Position numbers and translations under genes: made by a program
The notes under the pieces: model-generated
The model's database searches: none
Told to the model about the DNA's origin: nothing
What the model saw: only the letters and a program-made list of their open reading frames with translations
Shown here: one piece after another, positions 7,308 through 14,710 of the stretch
Layout of the letters: each line of letters starts with the position of its first letter
How positions within the stretch are numbered: position 1 is the first letter of the stretch
Source of the DNA: Mobilitalea sp.
GTDB lineage: Bacteria > Bacillota_A > Clostridia > Lachnospirales > Lachnospiraceae
Direction of reading: 5' to 3'
Assembly: GCA_029974875.1 (NCBI GenBank)
Contig: JARKQP010000055.1
Location: forward strand, 1-28,465
DNA: 28,465 nucleotides

Positions 7308-8906
7308 ATGGTTACTAAAGCAAAAAATAAAGTGAAAAGAAAAAAGAAAGGCTACGGGAAAATAATAATCGCAGTTTTTCTCTTTTTGGCAATTCCGTTA
7401 TTGGCAGCATATTTATTGGTAGGCAATTATTATAAGAGCCATTTTTACAGCAATACGGAGATTAATGGCGTTGAGGCCTCTAATATGACAAGCAGGGTAG
7501 CAGAAGATGTAATTAATGCCCAGGTCAGAGCCTACTCCTTAGTTATCAAGGGCAGGAATGGTTTAACGGATACAATTGAAGGCAGGGAAATTAATCTGCA
7601 TACAACCTATGATGAAAGCCTGTCGGATTTGATCGATAGGCAGAATACCCTGACCTGGCCGGCTTCTATATTAAAAAAGAACAATATTGAAGTAAAGACC
7701 ATGCTGGAGCTGGATGAGTCCCTGCTGGACAAGGCAATCAGCAGGCTCGCTTTTCTTGAGGAAGAGAATAACATTAAGCCTGCGGACGCTTCTATTTCAG
7801 AATATGGCGAAAACGGCTATGAGATCGTTGCAGAGGATCCAGGGGCTGAGATTATTGCAGACAAACTAAAGGATGAGATCCTAAATGCAATTATTTTGCT
7901 GGAGCCTACCCTGGACCTTGAGGAGGTGCAGTGCTACACGGCGCCGGAGATAACCTCCGATAACGCCGGGATGAAGGCTGCCGCAGATGAGCTGAACCGG
8001 ATCGCGGGAGCAAGAATAACCTATGAATTCGGAGAGGATACGGAAGTTTTAGACGGCAAAAAGATCAGCGAATGGCTTTCCGTGGATGATAATTACAAGG
8101 TGAGCTTTCACCCGGAAGGCGTAAAGGAATACGTAGATTACATCGGAAAGACCTATAATTCCTTTGGGCGGACCCGTGAGTTTAAGACCTCCTACGGGGA
8201 TGTCCTGCAGATAAAGGGCGGTGATTACGGTTGGTGGCTCAACCGGCCGGCCGAGGTGGAAGAGCTGACACAGCTGGTTCAAAATGGGGAACAGGTAACT
8301 AAGACACCGGTTTATTTCCAGACTGCCCAGCAATACGGCAAGGATGATATCGGCAATACCTATGTGGAGGTGAACCTGACTGCCCAGCACCTGTTTTTCT
8401 ACCATGAAGGAGAGCTGATCCTGGATACGGACTTTGTATCAGGTAATTTGTCCAAGGGCTGGGGAACGCCGGTGGGCACCTATCCGGTCCAGTATAAGGA
8501 GAATGATGCCACCCTGGTGGGAGAGGACTATGAAACGCCGGTAAAATACTGGATGCCCTTTAATAGGAATATCGGTTTCCATGACGCGTCCTGGCGTAAG
8601 GAATTCGGCAAGGACATCTATCTGAAGAGCGGTTCCCATGGCTGTATCAATATGCCCCCGAAGATGGCAGAGAAGATGTTTGAATATATCAAGCGCGGTG
8701 TAGCCGTGGTGGTATACGAGCTGCCGGGCACGGAGAATTATGAAGTGAAAAAGGACACGGATACCAAGAAGTCTACGGATACAAAGACAGATACAAAGAA
8801 AAAGACGGAGGAAGGCGCAAAGACTGGTACGCAGACTAAGCCTAGTACAGGCACGGATGCAGGTACAACAACCAAGCCGGATACCCAATCGGATACAGAC
8901 CAGTAA
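7308..8906 (+). CDS. Membrane-anchored L,D-transpeptidase (YkuD) with N-terminal peptidoglycan-binding-like region
   Basis: The 532-residue protein has a basic N-terminus, one membrane segment at about residues 17-38, and a large extracellular part. A region resembling the PG_binding_4 domain of Gram-positive transpeptidases covers roughly 50-340. The YkuD catalytic domain covers about 355-475 and contains 'SGSHGCINMP', with His444 and the nucleophile Cys446. This enzyme class makes 3-3 cross-links or attaches proteins to peptidoglycan at the cell surface. The last 55 residues are a low-complexity Lys/Thr/Asp tail of short TDTK-like units, probably extended and wall-associated. The ribosome site is AGGTGA. 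A structured leader precedes it and a clear terminator follows. It is functionally unrelated to the sugar genes on either side. Confidence 0.9.
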   Translation: MVTKAKNKVKRKKKGYGKIIIAVFLFLAIPLLAAYLLVGNYYKSHFYSNTEINGVEASNMTSRVAEDVINAQVRAYSLVIKGRNGLTDTIEGREINLHTTYDESLSDLIDRQNTLTWPASILKKNNIEVKTMLELDESLLDKAISRLAFLEEENNIKPADASISEYGENGYEIVAEDPGAEIIADKLKDEILNAIILLEPTLDLEEVQCYTAPEITSDNAGMKAAADELNRIAGARITYEFGEDTEVLDGKKISEWLSVDDNYKVSFHPEGVKEYVDYIGKTYNSFGRTREFKTSYGDVLQIKGGDYGWWLNRPAEVEELTQLVQNGEQVTKTPVYFQTAQQYGKDDIGNTYVEVNLTAQHLFFYHEGELILDTDFVSGNLSKGWGTPVGTYPVQYKENDATLVGEDYETPVKYWMPFNRNIGFHDASWRKEFGKDIYLKSGSHGCINMPPKMAEKMFEYIKRGVAVVVYELPGTENYEVKKDTDTKKSTDTKTDTKKKTEEGAKTGTQTKPSTGTDAGTTTKPDTQSDTDQ

Positions 8907-8935
8907 GAGGGAGAAATCTAACCTATTATCTTATG

Positions 8936-8964
8936 GAGGGAGCAGAATTATTGCTCCCTCTTTT
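8936..8964. terminator. Rho-independent terminator between convergent genes
   Basis: GAGGGAGCA at 8936-8944 and TGCTCCCTC at 8952-8960 form a perfect nine-base stem with a seven-base loop, followed by TTTT. It ends the L,D-transpeptidase message. The AraC gene converges from the right and ends 35 bases away, so the hairpin may also act on that transcript, though no T run exists on the minus strand. Confidence 0.85.
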
Positions 8965-8999
8965 GGTGTTGTCATTGATTCAGGAACCTCATTTATCTT

Positions 9000-10064
9000 T
9001 TAGAGTTTTACCTCTCTATATTGTAAGGGCGTCATACCATAATACTCTTCAAATAATTTATAAAAATGTGTACGGTTCGTAAATTGAAGCTCAGCAGCAA
9101 TTTCAGATACCGTTTTATTTGTATTCCTAAGCATATTTCCCGCAGAGGCCATCGTAAAGGTCAAGCCATAGTCAAATAAGCTTTTCCCGGCATATTTCTT
9201 GACAATCCTTCCCAGATAGGAGCCATCATAATTTAACATCTGCGCAAGCTCCCGATTGCTGATACGGCCATTGTATTCCTCCATCAGCTGCCCGATCCTT
9301 GCAAACAGAAGGGAGTCCATATTGCTTCTTGCTGTAACATGCTCCGCATTATAATACTGGGAATTACATAATATATCGATTAATTGGCAGAAAAGATCCT
9401 GCAGCCGATAGGTTGCGCCATAGTAGGGATTCAACAAGGTGTGCAGCATTTGCTCAAAAATATCATGAACCATGGTTTTTTGCTGTGTTTCGGAGATCCG
9501 TGGAATAAAGTCCAGAAAATCCTTGGTATTTTTGTGCTGCCTGTCCGTATTTTGCTTCAGGAAATTAAAAATTAAGTTATCCGTATATTCCTGCTCCGTT
9601 GGAAACAGAAGTGAATTACCATAATTGGTCAGCCGGGATACAAAATCCGTAGACACAGAGAAGAAGATATTCTGGTAGTCCGTTGAAAGCTCCTCATTAT
9701 GCAAGGTATTGCGGTTTAAAAGACAGCAGCTGCCAGGAGTATAAAGGTAGCGCTTGCCCTCTACAATCTGATACATATTTCCCTTTAGAATATACATAAA
9801 CTCAAAATAATTATGCTGGTGCATACTGTCCTTGTCGCGGCCCTTCAAGGCTTTTCTTGTTACGCAATTGTATTGGGAATCCGGTGTAAAGATGGAAAAG
9901 ACGCTGTTATCCGGGTCTTCCGGGTGGTTTGCCGTAATTACAATCATAAAGGGAATGTTCATTTCCTGATAGTAGGTGAGGGGATCACCGGATTGATGAA
10001 AGGAAATAATCTTGTTAATATTATCCTTCCCACCCTGGAAGGTTGGATTTATCGATATCGCCAT
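9000..10064 (-). CDS. AraC-family transcriptional regulator (first)
   Basis: The 354-residue protein has an N-terminal cupin-like ligand domain ('HQHNYFEFMYILKGN', about residues 80-140) and a C-terminal AraC/XylS DNA-binding domain over the last 100 residues. Both helix-turn-helix units are visible: 'SNRELAQMLNYDGSYLGRIVK' is the first and 'TVSEIAAELQFTNRTHFYK' the second, ending in 'YGMTPLQYRE'. Such proteins usually activate sugar genes when bound to a ligand. It starts at 10064 behind AAGAGGTG and is divergent from the tannase-like gene. The conserved 54-base element lies in the shared control region, which makes this the best candidate regulator of the three element-bearing genes. That link is inferred from position; the second AraC at 17937 is the alternative. 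Confidence 0.88.
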   Translation of the reverse strand: MAISINPTFQGGKDNINKIISFHQSGDPLTYYQEMNIPFMIVITANHPEDPDNSVFSIFTPDSQYNCVTRKALKGRDKDSMHQHNYFEFMYILKGNMYQIVEGKRYLYTPGSCCLLNRNTLHNEELSTDYQNIFFSVSTDFVSRLTNYGNSLLFPTEQEYTDNLIFNFLKQNTDRQHKNTKDFLDFIPRISETQQKTMVHDIFEQMLHTLLNPYYGATYRLQDLFCQLIDILCNSQYYNAEHVTARSNMDSLLFARIGQLMEEYNGRISNRELAQMLNYDGSYLGRIVKKYAGKSLFDYGLTFTMASAGNMLRNTNKTVSEIAAELQFTNRTHFYKLFEEYYGMTPLQYREVKL

Positions 10065-10108
10065 AGATACACCTCTTAAAATGCTGTTTTCTGGTGGTTA
10101 CAAGATAA

Positions 10109-10137
10109 ATTATATCATTGAACTGGATATATGAGAA
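10109..10137 (-). promoter_or_regulatory. Promoter of the first AraC gene
   Basis: Read on the minus strand: TTCTCA (plus 10132-10137), a 17-base spacer, and a perfect TATAAT (plus 10109-10114). The -35 box lies two bases from the left edge of the conserved element at 10140, so the element could control this gene and the divergent tannase-like gene together. Confidence 0.5.
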
Positions 10138-10139
10138 GC

Positions 10140-10193
10140 CTCATAGTCGAGATATGTTACAGATGGAAAATCCCTTTGCGAAGCGTGACATTG
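10140..10193 (+). repeat. Conserved upstream element, copy 1
   Basis: This 54-base sequence begins CTCATAGTCGAGATATG, continues with TTACAGATGG and TCCCTTTGCG, and ends TGACATTG. It differs from copy 2 at three positions (within GGAAAATCCC versus GGGAATTCCC, and AAGCG versus AAGCA). It lies between the first AraC gene and the tannase-like gene. Unlike copies 2 and 3, it is not followed by TAAAAT; TTGCAG-N17-TAGAGT at 10195-10223 is the nearest promoter-like pair. The remaining leader to 10376 is AT-rich. Confidence 0.8.
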
Positions 10194-10297
10194 TTTGCAG
10201 TATCTAATTGAGAGGTTTAGAGTCTAAATACCGGTGTATGCTTCTTGATAAAAAAGAATGAGTGCAAGATGGTATGATATTTATACAAGATAAGATG

Positions 10298-10326
10298 ATT
10301 TCAATATAAATACTATGGTGTATAAT
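10298..10326 (+). promoter_or_regulatory. Possible proximal promoter of the first tannase-like gene
   Basis: A perfect TATAAT at 10321-10326 lies about 50 bases before the TTG start. The -35 position (ATTTCA at 10298-10303) is poor, which would fit a promoter that needs an activator. The conserved element lies more than 100 bases upstream, so its action from there would require looping or a different promoter. Confidence 0.3.
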
Positions 10327-10376
10327 CATATAAAACTGCTACCTCATTAAGCACTGTGGAAATAGGAGGAACCGTA

Positions 10377-11933
10377 TTGAAAGAAAAGGACAAAATTAGA
10401 TTCTATGACACAACACATTTGATGCAGACACCTGATATACGCAAACATTGTGATTCTACTTACATTGAAGGAGAATTGAAAAGAAGATTTCAGGGGGAAA
10501 CCTTTCGTGTAACATCTGTGAAAGTAAATGAAACAGGTTTTTATAAAGGGAAAACGGATATAATTATGAAACTTCTTGGTGCTAACACATCAATGAAAGG
10601 TCTGCCTCCTTACTGCGAGGTACAGATCGACCATCAGGCTGGTAAGGTCATCCAGCATATTATAGTTTGGTCACCTTTTGCATGGAACGACCGTTTTGCA
10701 GGAACCGCAGGAGGAGGCACAAGTACAGGCGGTGTCAGCCACATCATTAATCCCAATAATTTTGCAAAAGGATGGATCCTCCCCTTTGCTTTGGTGAATG
10801 GATTCACCGCGGCAACCACCGATTCAGGAAACAACACCGGTGGCTTAAACTGGGCTTTTGATGCTCAAACAGGGGAATTAAACATGGATTGTATTGAAAA
10901 CTGGCGAGCCAGAGGTACTCATTTCATGACGCTATTTGGAAAGGCTGTAGCTGAGATACTTCATCATCGTCCGGTACGTTTTTCATATATGAGCGGGGGA
11001 TCTGGTGGTGGACGCCAGGCCATGATGGAGGCCCAGGAATTCCCGGAGGATTATAATGGCATCTGGGCAAGCTGCCCGGCCATCAATTGGACGAAATTTA
11101 TGCTGTTGAGTCATTGGTCTATTGCGGTGATGAACTCTTATGGCCATATCCTTAAGCCGAATAAGATGAAATATTTTGTAACGGCTGTTCATGAAAGTGT
11201 GGGAGGGAAAGATACATACTATAAACTGGATTATAAGGTGGATTTTGATCCGGCAAGTGTAATTGGCCATAGCACCAAAGATGGACCAATAACCGAATTA
11301 GATGCTACTATCATGAAGGAAATCTGGAATGGCCCCCATCGTAGGAACGGAGAGTGGCTGTGGTATGGCTTCCGGCCAGGAATCAAATACTGGGGGTTGC
11401 CGTTGGGGCATTTCTATTACAGCCCGTTAAGTAAGAAACCGAAGGCTTTCATCTCGTATAACATTAATGCACGATGGGTAACGGGGAACAAGAGGCAAAA
11501 GTTTGGCAATATCATGATTGAAGATTTTGAGCAGTTGTTTGATTTGAGTATATCAAAATTTCCAAATGTTTCAGGAGATAAGGCTGATTTACGTAAATTT
11601 GCACAAGCAGGCGGAAAGTTGATCATTGATCACGGTCTTGATGATCCGATCATCCCTGTGGATGGAACAATCGATTACTACGACCGTATGTGCCAGATTC
11701 ACGGAGGCAAGGACAATGTTGACGAATTCTGCCGTTTCTATCTGCTTCCCGGTTGTGGCCACAATAGCTGCGCTGGTAACGGTCCAGGTATTACACTATC
11801 CGATGGTTTACAGGCGTTGATGAATTGGGTAGAAAATGGGCAAGCTCCGGGAGGCATTCGTGTTGTACAGGTTACAAGAACTGGAGATAGTACCATATGT
11901 GAACGTACACAACTGCCATATTCCAGAAAATGA
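10377..11933 (+). CDS. Tannase/feruloyl-esterase-family hydrolase, cytoplasmic (first paralog)
   Basis: This alpha/beta-hydrolase of about 518 residues matches the tannase/feruloyl esterase family (PF07519): 'WNDRFAGTAGGG', 'RARGTHFMTLFGKAVAE', 'SGGSGGGRQAMMEAQEFPEDY', 'IDHGLDDPIIPVDGTIDYYDR' and 'PGCGHNSCAGNGPG'. The predicted triad is Ser209, Asp423 and His462. Family enzymes cleave aromatic acid esters such as gallate or ferulate. Unlike them, Ser209 is preceded by Gly and His462 followed by Asn, so the usual CS-D-HC disulfide is missing; a Cys stands at 465 instead. No signal peptide is present. A GTG at 10356 is in frame, but AGGAGG at 10364-10369 sits seven bases before TTG 10377, and the paralog at 26939 aligns from there. 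Ester substrate unknown. Confidence 0.82.
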   Translation: MKEKDKIRFYDTTHLMQTPDIRKHCDSTYIEGELKRRFQGETFRVTSVKVNETGFYKGKTDIIMKLLGANTSMKGLPPYCEVQIDHQAGKVIQHIIVWSPFAWNDRFAGTAGGGTSTGGVSHIINPNNFAKGWILPFALVNGFTAATTDSGNNTGGLNWAFDAQTGELNMDCIENWRARGTHFMTLFGKAVAEILHHRPVRFSYMSGGSGGGRQAMMEAQEFPEDYNGIWASCPAINWTKFMLLSHWSIAVMNSYGHILKPNKMKYFVTAVHESVGGKDTYYKLDYKVDFDPASVIGHSTKDGPITELDATIMKEIWNGPHRRNGEWLWYGFRPGIKYWGLPLGHFYYSPLSKKPKAFISYNINARWVTGNKRQKFGNIMIEDFEQLFDLSISKFPNVSGDKADLRKFAQAGGKLIIDHGLDDPIIPVDGTIDYYDRMCQIHGGKDNVDEFCRFYLLPGCGHNSCAGNGPGITLSDGLQALMNWVENGQAPGGIRVVQVTRTGDSTICERTQLPYSRK

Positions 11934-12013
11934 GAATGAAGATGAAAATAACAAATCGGGTTCCACTGTAAACAGAATTGAATTCACAAGATATTATGAT
12001 TTAAAGGATATAG

Positions 12014-12043
12014 CCCTGTTGCGATGCGTCAGGGATTTTTATT
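12014..12043 (+). terminator. Terminator of the first tannase-like gene
   Basis: CCCTG at 12014-12018 pairs with CAGGG at 12030-12034 around an 11-base loop, followed by ATTTTTATTT. The stem is short but the T tract is good. It lies about 80 bases after the stop codon and just before copy 2 of the conserved element, so the GH2 gene is transcribed separately. Confidence 0.55.
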
Positions 12044-12069
12044 TGAAATTAACTGAACATAGGAAAAGC

Positions 12070-12123
12070 CTCATAGTCGAGATATGTTACAGATGGGAAT
12101 TCCCTTTGCGAAGCATGACATTG
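12070..12123 (+). repeat. Conserved upstream element, copy 2
   Basis: The 54-base element again, here with the perfect palindrome GGGAATTCCC at 12095-12104. Its last three bases, TTG, are the first half of the -35 box of the GH2 promoter. Similarity to copy 3 continues for about 30 bases past the element, through the whole promoter and on to GTTATAG. This is the position of an activator site touching the -35 region. Confidence 0.82.
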
Positions 12124-12149
12124 CCTGTATGATCCATAACACATAAAAT
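12121..12149 (+). promoter_or_regulatory. Promoter of the GH2 gene, abutting the conserved element
   Basis: TTGCCT at 12121-12126, exactly 17 bases, TAAAAT at 12144-12149. The same arrangement with TTGTCT and TAAAAT occurs before the symporter gene, which supports the call. Predicted transcription start is near 12156, about 44 bases before the start codon. Confidence 0.65.
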
Positions 12150-12199
12150 TAGGTTATAGAATAATAGTATCTAGTTGTCAGATTTGAAAGGATGGGCTT

Positions 12200-14593
12200 A
12201 TGCAAAAGGAAAGATTAAACAGGAACTGGACTTTTTGGAACCTACGGGATGAGGAATCGGAGTACAAGGTGGATTTGCCACATGACGCCATGCTGACAGA
12301 GGAGCGCCGTCCAAGGCTAAAGAAGGGGAATACGACAGGCTTTTACCCAGGTGGGAAATATGTTTATACAAAATCAATTTTTGGGAAACCGGAATACCAG
12401 GATAGAGCAATTCTCGTGGAATTTGAAGGGATATACATGAAATCCACCATTTATCTGAATGGTGAGCAGGTTGGTGGATGGATCTATGGTTATACGAATT
12501 TTTATGTGGATTTAACGGATAAGCTCCGGATCAATAAGGAAAATGAGCTCAGGGTGGTGGTTGATAATTCGCAGACACCAAATTCCCGTTGGTATTCCGG
12601 CAGTGGGATTTATCGTCATGTTAACCTATGGACAGGTGAGAAGCAGCATATTATACCCGATGGAATTAGGGTTACCACGGTATCCTATGATCCGGCAGAG
12701 ATACATATCAGCGTGGAAAGCGTAAAGGATCCTGATATGACCCTTCAATGTGACATATCCTTGGAAGGTGAGCTAATAGCAAGCCTGTCAGGTGATACCT
12801 GCAGCTATATTATCCCTGATGCCAAGCTTTGGGATGACAAAACCCCCAATCTGTATGATTTAAAGATTTTCCTAAAAAAGGGTGATGAGATTATAGACGA
12901 GGCGGATACCAGGTTCGGCATTCGGATGATCGAATGGGATGCTAACAAGGGATTCCAGATCAATGGGAATACGGTAAAGCTAAGGGGTGGATGCATTCAC
13001 CATGATAACGGGCCGCTGGGAGCCTGTGCCTATGATAAAGCGGAATACCGCAGGGCAAAGAAATTAAAGGAGCTGGGATATAATGCAATCAGATATTCCC
13101 ATAATCCTTCCAGCAGAGCTTTTTTGGCCGCTTGTGACGAGCTTGGCCTCTATGTGCTGGAGGAGACCTTCGACCAATGGAAAATGCCCCAATCCACCTA
13201 TGACTACGCACTGTATTTTGACCAGGAGTGGAAAAAGGATGTCATCTCACTGGTTAGAAAGGATTATAATCATCCCTGCGTCATTATGTATTGCATCGGA
13301 AATGAAATTACGGACACGGGCCTTCCGACCGGTGGAGAGATATGCAAGAACATAAACGACCTGTTCCATGAGCTTGATGCCACCAGGCCAACGACCATCG
13401 CCATCAATGGCATGCTGTCGGTACTGGCAGGGAAAATGGCGGAGAAGCAGGTCATAGCTTCACCGGATGATGAAGTGGATCCTTACAGCGAGGAAGGAGA
13501 GCAGGAAGCGACGGGAAGTGCAGCAGTCAATGATCTGGTGACGCTATTACCAAAGATTAAAGAATCAATAACCCCGGAAAGCTTAGAAGCCTTGATAAAG
13601 GACTGTGTCACAAATGTGGATATTGTCGGGTATAACTACGGTGAAAACCTATATGAGGGAATCCATGAATTAATACCTGACAGGGTCATATTAAGCTCGG
13701 AGACATTTCCAAGCAAGATAGGGAGTAATTGGGAGCTTGTGAAGGGCAAGCCTTATATTATCGGAGATTTCATGTGGACGGCCTGGGATTATCTTGGGGA
13801 AGCGGGTGTTGGGCTTCCGGTCTATGGGGTGAAGCAGGCACCGTTTTCCAAGGATTATCCAGCATTAAGTGCCGGTTGTGGTTCTGTTGATATGACAGGG
13901 TTTGCCGACAGCCAGGCATTTTACACCTCCATCGTCTGGGAAGAATATAGAAAGCCTTACATAGGAGTCCGCCCATTGGATCATTCAGGGGAAGATTACT
14001 TTATCGGCCTTTGGAGGCTGACGGATGCGGTGAATAGCTGGACATGGCCGGGACAGGAAGGAAAGACCGCGGAGATCGAGGTCTATAGTGTTGGAAATAG
14101 CATCGAATTACTTCAGGACGGAGTATCTTTAGGAAAGAAGAAATTAGAGGAATCCAGGGCCTATTATCAGACGACCTATCGGCCGGGCAGGCTGGAGGCT
14201 GTTAGCTATGGTTCACAGGGAGAAGTTCTGGAACGTTGCGAGCTAAGGACAGCTGGTGATATTACAAAGCTTTCGGTTATAGCCGAGGAAAGCTTTATTA
14301 AGGCAGATGGTGAGGATCTGGCTTATGTGGCAGTACATATCACTGATGATGAAGGTATTCTAAAGATGTTAACAGAGCATAAGGTGAATATCACTGTCTC
14401 CGGTGCCGGAGAATTGATCGCGGTTGGAAGCGGTAACCCAGAGACCATAGAGAAATTTTCGGATAATGCTTATACAACCTATCGTGGAAGGATGCTTGCG
14501 ATTATAAGAAGTAAGGGGATACAAGGTAATATCAAGGTAACTGTTTCCGCTGATGGACTTGCCTCTGATTGTATTGAAATTATTGCGAAATAG
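12200..14593 (+). CDS. GH2 glycoside hydrolase (beta-galactosidase/beta-glucuronidase type), cytoplasmic
   Basis: The 797-residue protein has the GH2 order of domains: an N-terminal sugar-binding jelly roll ('NRNWTFWNLRD', 'DLPHDAML', 'RWYSGSGIYRHVNLW'), an immunoglobulin-like domain, a TIM barrel from about 255 ('RGGCIHHDNGPLGA', 'RYSHNPSSRAFLAACDELGL'), and C-terminal beta domains. The acid/base is Glu369 in 'CIGNEITDTG' and the nucleophile Glu501 in 'SSETF'. The barrel ends with 'GDFMWTAWDYLGE', typical of GH2 enzymes from gut Bacillota and Bacteroidota. There is no signal peptide. The ribosome site is GAAAGGATGG. It is a single-gene unit with its own promoter, conserved element and terminator. 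GH2 covers galactosidases, glucuronidases, mannosidases and arabinopyranosidases, so the sugar cannot be set from sequence. Confidence 0.9.
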   Translation: MQKERLNRNWTFWNLRDEESEYKVDLPHDAMLTEERRPRLKKGNTTGFYPGGKYVYTKSIFGKPEYQDRAILVEFEGIYMKSTIYLNGEQVGGWIYGYTNFYVDLTDKLRINKENELRVVVDNSQTPNSRWYSGSGIYRHVNLWTGEKQHIIPDGIRVTTVSYDPAEIHISVESVKDPDMTLQCDISLEGELIASLSGDTCSYIIPDAKLWDDKTPNLYDLKIFLKKGDEIIDEADTRFGIRMIEWDANKGFQINGNTVKLRGGCIHHDNGPLGACAYDKAEYRRAKKLKELGYNAIRYSHNPSSRAFLAACDELGLYVLEETFDQWKMPQSTYDYALYFDQEWKKDVISLVRKDYNHPCVIMYCIGNEITDTGLPTGGEICKNINDLFHELDATRPTTIAINGMLSVLAGKMAEKQVIASPDDEVDPYSEEGEQEATGSAAVNDLVTLLPKIKESITPESLEALIKDCVTNVDIVGYNYGENLYEGIHELIPDRVILSSETFPSKIGSNWELVKGKPYIIGDFMWTAWDYLGEAGVGLPVYGVKQAPFSKDYPALSAGCGSVDMTGFADSQAFYTSIVWEEYRKPYIGVRPLDHSGEDYFIGLWRLTDAVNSWTWPGQEGKTAEIEVYSVGNSIELLQDGVSLGKKKLEESRAYYQTTYRPGRLEAVSYGSQGEVLERCELRTAGDITKLSVIAEESFIKADGEDLAYVAVHITDDEGILKMLTEHKVNITVSGAGELIAVGSGNPETIEKFSDNAYTTYRGRMLAIIRSKGIQGNIKVTVSADGLASDCIEIIAK

Positions 14594-14604
14594 GATAAAA
14601 CTCA

Positions 14605-14693
14605 GACAAAGGAAGCACCGTACCATACGTGAGAGTATGATACGGTGCTTTTAGATAAATAGTATTTTCATTCTCAATTGTTTAGGGAAAGAA
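14605..14693. repeat. Terminator block, copy A (near-identical to 17858-17948)
   Basis: This 89-base sequence matches 17858-17948 with about ten mismatches and one two-base gap. It contains the long hairpin, then TAGATAAAT, CAATTGTT and GGAAAGAA. In copy B the right end is the last codons of the second AraC gene (Phe-Phe-Pro-stop on the minus strand). In copy A the same frame reads Phe-Phe-Pro-TAA, then similarity stops. Copy A may therefore keep the tail of a lost AraC gene. Confidence 0.8.
14613..14652. terminator. Strong terminator of the GH2 gene, shared with the convergent ATPase gene
   Basis: A 16-base stem (14613-14628 with 14635-14650) has one C-A mismatch, a six-base loop GTGAGA, and TTTT at 14649-14652. 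It lies 20 bases after the GH2 stop. On the minus strand the stem is followed by CCTTTGTCT, so it may also end the ATPase transcript. Confidence 0.85.
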
Positions 14694-14710
14694 ACTACTT
14701 TTTTATTTTC

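Noticed and set aside
11836..12132. Plus-strand open frame of 98 codons across the end of the first tannase-like gene
   Set aside because: It overlaps the true gene in another frame, has no ribosome site, and runs through the terminator and into copy 2 of the conserved element. The translation resembles no protein family.
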